A stretch of DNA of 64,000 bases from Paroedura picta (Eukaryota > Chordata > Lepidosauria > Squamata > Gekkonidae). This document shows positions 58,441-64,000 of the stretch, in pieces; within the stretch, counting starts at the first letter, position 1, and each line of letters starts with the position of its first letter. The translations under genes and the position numbers were made by a program. Location: assembly GCF_049243985.1 (NCBI RefSeq), contig NC_135384.1, forward strand, positions 11,342,501 through 11,406,500, in the 5' to 3' direction. The notes beneath the pieces were generated by a model. The model saw only the letters and a list, made by a program, of their open reading frames with translations, did no database searches and was not told where the DNA came from.

Positions 58441-61400
58441 CTGAAATGAGAAGATATATTGCTCAGACATTTTTTATCATACTTGGTCTCGCTTGGTGGA
58501 GGGGTAGGTTACAAATTTAAGGAAGGGAGGGAGGGAGGAAGGAACTACCTAAAATTGTATGATCCACAGAACAACAAATAATATTGTAACACCCCTATGG
58601 AGATTTCTGGTCTGCCCTCAGTTGAACTACCATGTGCAGTTCTGGTCACCATATTTCAAAAATATATCACTATGCTGGGGAAAGTACAGAAGACTGCACC
58701 CAAGATAAGCAAGTAGTTTGGATTTCTTTAAAGGAGGAACAGCTCTTGGCCTTTTCTTAATCTAGCCATTTTCAGTTGACAAAAGAGATGTCTGAAGGGA
58801 CAGACATGATAGAGGGTTAGAAAGCATGAACTGAATAACTTTGTCTCCCTGTTTGGTGTAGTGGTTAGATGTAGTAGGCCAGTTTGGTGTAGTGGTTAGG
58901 AGTGCGGATTTCTAATCTGGCGAGCTGGGTTCAATTCTGCACTCCCCCACATGCAGCCAGCTGGGTGACCTTGGGCTCACCACAGCACTGATAAAACTGT
59001 TCTGACAGAGCAGTGATATCAGAGCTCTCTCAGCCTCACCTACCTCACAGGGTGTCTTTTGTGAGGAGAGGAAAGGAAAGGCAACTGTAAGCCTCTTTGA
59101 GCCCCCTTCGGGTAGAGAAAAGAGGCATATACGAACCAACTCTTCTTCTTCTTTGTCTAAAATTCAAGGGTCTTTTAGAAAACTGATGGGCAGCAGATAC
59201 AGCAGGTCAAAAGAAGATATGTCTTTATACACCACGTAATTAACAAAATGGAATTTCCTTCCTTTTGAAACAGAGGTGGCCAGAGACATCGGCAGCTGTA
59301 AAATGGAATTGGACAGATGCATGGAGGATAGCCTATCATTGGCTACTAACCATGTTGACTAACATCCACAGGCAGCAAACTCCTGATCACCAAAGCCAGG
59401 AGGCAACTTCAGAGCATCTATCCACTATGCCCTTTTAGTGGTAATTCAGATTAACTGGTTGGCTACTATTAAGACAGGATCCTGGACTTGATGGATGAAT
59501 AGACAGAACCATTAGGTCTGATCCATTTCTTCTGTTTTTACTGCATAATGGGGAGAAAACAAGTTAATGTAAAAAGTGTGTTTCCTCCAAGTGCAAATCT
59601 TGAAATTCCCACCCAGCAGCTGATCACACCTTTGGGGATCTTTAACAGGAGCAATCATTATATGAACATCTCCTACCCTCTTTGTCTGACATTTTCCCTT
59701 CTGGACACCGTTCACAATCGTAGCAGCAGAATTTCTCTCCTTCCTTCTTCTTCCTGCTGTAGCCAGGCTTGCACTTATAATTACACAGAGAGAAAGGAGG
59801 CACCTGTCCTTGAAGAAAGCAAAAAGATAGAACTGAGAAGCCATTTTGCTTCAGAATTAAGTCACTTCAGTAATGGAGGTGATATCAGAGATCTCAAAGA
59901 TGGCTCATTCTCCAAAGCAAGATGGAATAATGGTTGGTTTGAGAGGCAATGAGGTGTTTTCACACCTCTGGAAGGTGTCTGTTCTCATTATTCCTGTCCT
60001 CTGACAGCAAATTTCATGGATAAAACATTAATGGAGCCTGTTTGATCCCCTAAACCATCTGCCTACCCATTTCTATTTGTTTAAGAGACACTAAGTTAAT
60101 TTCTCACATGTGAAAGGTGTCTGTTCCACTGAATCCTGTCCTCGTGGATGATGACTCTTTCGCTCAGAGGAACATGAGGATCCAGTCTCCCGATCTTGAC
60201 TCTGACGTAAGACTTATTTGGAAAAGTGACCAAGTTGGTAATATCAAATCCACCTTTCAGTTCTCCTTGTTCATCAAAGGCCACTTTGACTCCAGCACTG
60301 TTGTTGAAAGCGATTCTCTGAAGAAGGGTGTGGAGCTTGGGGGAAAGAGAAAGAGCATGAAGTAGGATGGGATCAATGGCATGGACTGGAGTTTGTTCAC
60401 CAATGCCGTTCAGTTTCCAATAGATTTTTATATTCCTTTTTTCTAGGACAGAAGTCATTTATGAATGCAACTATTTGGTTTTTGCTCATGAGAATGGACT
60501 TCCACTGCCAGACACAAGGCAAAGCAGTGAAGTGTGATTCCAGCTGGCAAAAAGGAAGTTTCCATAGCCCAGTTTTGAGCATATGATTTCGATTTAAAGG
60601 AGAGTGTAGAAGAGGAGTTGGTTTTTTGACCTTGCCATTTGCCACTTGAAGGAGCCTCAAAGTATCTTATAATTGCTTACCTTTTCTCTCCCCAAAGCAT
60701 ACCTGCTGGGAATTAGATGAGGCTGAGAGAGCTCTGAAGATACTGTGACTTGCCCAAGGTCACCCATTTCGCTTCTTTTGGAGAAGGAGTGGGGAATCTA
60801 ACCAGGTTCTCTAGATTAGAGGCCACTCCTATACTACCTACACTGGGTAGTAGGTTAGGTGAAAGACTTCTGCTGGACACTCTGGAGAACTACTCCTAGT
60901 CTTAATACTTGTTGTACCAGTGGGCCGATTCAGTAGACATTTTCTGCATATGTCTTCAAAGGAGAAGAGGTAATAGGATGTGGTATTAAAGGAGAGGTAA
61001 AGGCCACAATTCTCTTGAATTATCTCTGGCTTGGGGAATATTCCTAGAGCATCACAGTAAGGCAAAAAGGTCAAGCTTAGGTTTTCACTCAGTAATTTGC
61101 ACTGTCAGTGGTCCTTTGTAAAATCCTGATATTTGTCAACTTCTGTATAAGGACAGAACAAAAATCTCTTGAAAAGTGATTAAAACTCTTAACTCATTTT
61201 TTTCCCCTTGAGGGATTGAGCCATTCTCTTTTCTCTACCCAGACAACATATCACTGAAGCCATGAAGGGGAAAATCTGCAACCCCTGGAACAATGTGAAG
61301 GGTGATTTCTAAAGGCATGCAGCTTCAAAAATTGATAGCCAGAACTAAATTTCCATCATTTTGGTTATGCAACTGTTATGGACATATTATCTTATTAGAT

Positions 61401-62772
61401 TTTTTTTGACTTTGCTCCGTATCTTGTGTTTTCAAATGCTGTGTGCATTTCCAGTTCTTTAATAAATGGTATTTAATTGAAAAGTCAGTCATTCTGGTTT
61501 CTGTGAAACACATTAAAGCACCTGTTTGACTCAGGTATACCAAAAGAGGGGAAGGGAGGGGTAACAGCTACCCTACTTTCCAGTATAACCAAAGAACTAA
61601 GCCTAGAAGGGAAATGTGGTAGTCAAATCACCATTCAAGTTCATCGGAAGAGAATGGCCTTTATTGTTATGACTTAATGAAGGCAACAAAATCCAGAGAA
61701 TTGGAAAATTCAGGAGTAGAGGGAGCCAGAAGCCTCACTGCTCAGGAGACCCATGACAGCTAAGTGACTTCCTGACTTTCTGGTGGGCAAGAAAAAAGAC
61801 TAAAATGTCCCATTCTCCCACTCTAACCAAGATATTAAACCCTAAGCATGGCAGGGGACTGTTTTGCTCCAAGTGAGGAATCATTACCTTCCAAGGGGGC
61901 ACCTTCAGAGAAGCCAAGCTGCCTCCGTTATCCATTGCTCTGTGGTATGTTTTAGATGAGTCCAAGATGTATAGGGCATGTGCAAGGGCATAGACAGCAT
62001 TGTATATACTGTAGCTATGGTCGGTCATGCTCATTTCAAAAAAAGGTGTCGGAACAGTTTCCAGTCTCTCCTGTTCAGTGCATGTTTCATCAGACTTTGT
62101 TGGGTTAGTAGAATGTGGTAATGTACAATCAAACACATTCTCCCAGAAGTCCTTGATAAAACCATCCTCCTTGGCCCAAGTAGGCTGTAAAAGCTGAAGG
62201 AATCCATGGAAGCCTGGGATGTCCTTTGAAGGCATGGAGAAGGAAAGAGCCCCATGGAATAGTTCTATATCAAATGCCTTTTGAAAAGAATTGAATACAA
62301 AATCCACCTGGGCTCCTGTAATCCACACCTTTCCAAAAGAGGTTCTCTCCATGAATTCGATATCTGTTAGCTCCCCTATCATGGTGGGCAAAACGATAAT
62401 GCTAGCCAGAGAAATAAATGTTACAGTTTCTCCATATACAACAATTGCATTGGCTTTGCTGTTCAGGAAATTTGTTTTACTACTGTCAGTAAACTTGTTC
62501 AGAAGAGCTATGTTCTCCAACTCCAAATGTTTTGGAGCCTTTTCTGTGAAGGCTGCACAGATTCCATTGCTGGATAGGATTGGCTCAAATGTCTGCAAGA
62601 AATGTTCTCCCCTTTCATCATCTAAAGTGATGAGGCCAACCCATTTCCACCTGAAATGCAGAAGTAACTGGACAATCCCCTCATATTGAAGTGCTTCCTT
62701 AGGGAACATGCGGTAAAACGAAGGGCGACTCATTGGGCCATCCACATCTGATTCAAAGGTGTCATAGGATAA
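57539..62772 (-). CDS. V2R gene F, exons 3-6 (exons 1-2 not seen)
   Basis: Exons: 61888-62772, 60108-60335, 59677-59803, 57539-58440, all open with normal splice sites. Exon 3 is B-like at its end and has no stub. Exon 2 should follow about 60 bases after the shared motif near 63230-63260, but the sequence there becomes unrelated and no exon 2 is found before base 64000. F also lost the shared 3' flank with its poly(A) signal (junction near 57511). Whether F is a gene with an enlarged intron 2 or a pseudogene cannot be decided inside the window. Confidence 0.88.
58575..59525 (+). mobile_element. CR1 LINE fragment, split by a SINE (intron 5 of F)
   Basis: As in C; interrupted at 58847-59150. 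Confidence 0.82.
58847..59150 (+). mobile_element. Sauria-type SINE inserted in the CR1 (intron 5 of F)
   Basis: Same insertion as C 24111, including the head duplication. Target duplication ctttgtct at 58839-58846 and 59151-59158. Confidence 0.9.
59677..59803 (-). CDS. V2R F exon 5 (NCD3G)
   Basis: 127 nt, [20 protein letters not shown] then [23 protein letters not shown] replaces CNDKC. Confidence 0.94.
59957..60003 (-). repeat. Stub of exon 4 end (intron 4 of F)
   Basis: Diverged exon 4 end as in B-E (ggtgtctgttct, attcctgtcctc). Confidence 0.6.
60108..60335 (-). CDS. V2R F exon 4
   Basis: 228 nt, [20 protein letters not shown] to [10 protein letters not shown]. Confidence 0.94.
60606..60846 (-). 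mobile_element. Old Sauria-type SINE (intron 3 of F)
   Basis: Orthologue of those in B, D and E. Confidence 0.75.
61888..62772 (-). CDS. V2R F exon 3
   Basis: 885 nt, open, [20 protein letters not shown] to [17 protein letters not shown] replaces SYGSF. The frame stays open past the donor (GTAATGATTC) to 61735, as in B. Confidence 0.94.
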
Positions 62773-62861
62773 CTAATAAGGGGGGGAAGGAAATCATGTT
62801 ACAAAAGGATAATAGGAATACTTTATTGTAGTTTTCACCAAAATGCACTATATTAAATGTT

Positions 62862-63105
62862 TCTTCTCTACCACAACCCTGTCCAGATTAGCCCTTTCTG
62901 CCTGAGGAACTGATCTTTATACTCTGTAGATGAGCTTTAATTCTAGGAGCTCTCCAGGCCCCACCTGGAGGTTGGCTACCCCTGGGTTGGAAATATTCCT
63001 GGAGGTTTGGAGGTGGGACTTCAAAATTGTCCAATGCTTCAGAGTCAATGCCTTCAAAGGAGTACAATGCCTTCAAAGGAGCCATTTTTGCCTGAAGTTG
63101 GGAGG
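62862..63105. repeat. Unclassified interspersed repeat (intron 2 of F)
   Basis: Same repeat as in C-E (tgtttcttctctaccacaac, ctccaggccccacctggagg), but joined directly to the start of intron 2 by a deletion. A short tandem duplication aatgccttcaaaggag lies near 63047-63081. Confidence 0.6.
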
Positions 63106-63264
63106 GATCGGTACAAGTGTGTCCCTCCTGGGCTATGGCCTATTGCCAGCCCTTACCAGCAACTTGTATTCTGGGGTGCAGACAGGCAGACCAGGATCAA
63201 TCCTGTGAGTCTGAAAAGTGCAGGATGATCTAAATAAATATTTACAGCCTAAAACTGTAAATAG

Positions 63265-63390
63265 TGAACAAATAAATTGCTGAAGAGACATAGAAAATGA
63301 AGTGACTTTTTTCAAACTTGGCCTGGCAGATAAAAAGCCAGCATAAAAAACCTTACTAAGGTCAAGACTGCTGTGCACAGAGAGACTTCC
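63265..63390. other. Sequence at the expected exon 2 position of F, nothing recognised
   Basis: Homology with the other copies ends near 63265. No exon 2 residues ([12 protein letters not shown]) are found on either strand. Confidence 0.5.
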
Positions 63391-63394
63391 TTTT

Positions 63395-63672
63395 AGGGTT
63401 TCCAGCTTCCATTTGAGGCTCTCTACCCCACCTCCCTCATGGGGAGTCTACTATGGGGACAGGAAGGGAAGATGATTAGAATCTGCTTTGAAACACCTGA
63501 GGCTTGCTGGGTCACTGCGGCCCATTCCCAGTTTTCTCAGACCTCCCATATCCCCACATCCCTCACAGGTTGTCTACTGTGGGGAGACAAAGGGAAAAGG
63601 TGTTTGTAAACCCCTTTGAGACTCCATTGGCGAGTAACCAACAGGGTACAAAAATCCAGTTCTTCTTCTAAG
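63395..63672 (+). mobile_element. Sauria-type SINE, diverged
   Basis: Body motifs cacaggttgtctactgtggg and aacccctttgagactcc, and a cttcttcta tail near 63660. The head is degraded. No gene is seen from here to 64000. Confidence 0.65.
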
Positions 63673-64000
63673 GAGCAACCATGAAAGAAGCATGTGGGCA
63701 TATAACATTTTATCAAAAGTGAAAAAATGGAGACAGAAGGAACAGGGTGGACACCTGTGTACTGTGACTACCCCATGTGTATTAGGGCAGAGGGGCATTT
63801 TGGTGTCTGTGGCCTCATTCACACAAGAAGGGAAATGACGCAGATCTGGGAGTAATTGGTTGCCATGTAATTTCCCCCTAAGTTTGATTTTCCCTTCACA
63901 TATCTGAAGACATGGCTCTGGAGAACTCATCTGGAACCACTATGCCACAATTCCAAAAGGTCAGTCCTCTCCCACACTCAATGAACGTTCCAAATCACAG

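Overview
This is vertebrate nuclear DNA, almost certainly from a squamate reptile (a lizard or possibly a snake; I cannot name the species). The repeat content points there: a BovB (RTE) LINE, an L1, CR1 pieces, tRNA-headed Sauria-type SINEs ending in (CTT)n, a second squamate-type tRNA-SINE (head ...gagcctcttgtggca, tail ...ctttacc), and small hAT-like elements. The only host genes I can support are vomeronasal type-2 receptors (V2R, family C GPCR pheromone receptors). They form a head-to-tail tandem array, all on the minus strand, repeating about every 11-12 kb.

Six copies are visible, named A to F here from low to high coordinate. Each reads right to left with the canonical six coding exons: exon 1 (signal peptide and start of the Venus-flytrap domain), exon 2 (292 nt), exon 3 (885 nt, bulk of the ligand-binding domain), exon 4 (228 nt), exon 5 (127 nt, cysteine-rich NCD3G) and exon 6 (902 nt, seven-transmembrane domain and stop). 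Splice sites and phases agree across copies (exon 1/2 phase 2, 2/3 phase 0, 3/4 phase 0, 4/5 phase 0, 5/6 phase 1) and predict a protein of about 880 aa. A (1-8904) runs off the left edge inside exon 6. B is 11943-20891, C 22802-31450, D 33810-43483 and E 45874-55859. F (57539-62772) shows exons 3-6 only; its exons 1-2 are not seen before the window ends.

Exons 2-6 are open in A (within the window), C, D and E, but every copy with a visible exon 1 has something doubtful. B has the only intact signal peptide but carries one extra base in exon 2. C, D and E share a one-base shortening that puts the signal-peptide ATG out of frame. A lacks that ATG and has an in-frame TAG there. Real upstream start exons, or neutral decay, are both possible.

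The introns and spacers are a record of how the array grew. Transposon insertions, exon-end stubs and short sequence blocks group the copies differently in different segments: C with F and D with E in intron 5, C with D in part of intron 2, C+D+E in introns 2-3, and D with B in a small block of exon 6. That is the signature of repeated unequal crossing-over and gene conversion. I found no CRISPR, operon, functional RNA gene or obviously new biological system. The most interesting content is this mosaic history and the small structural oddities listed as findings.
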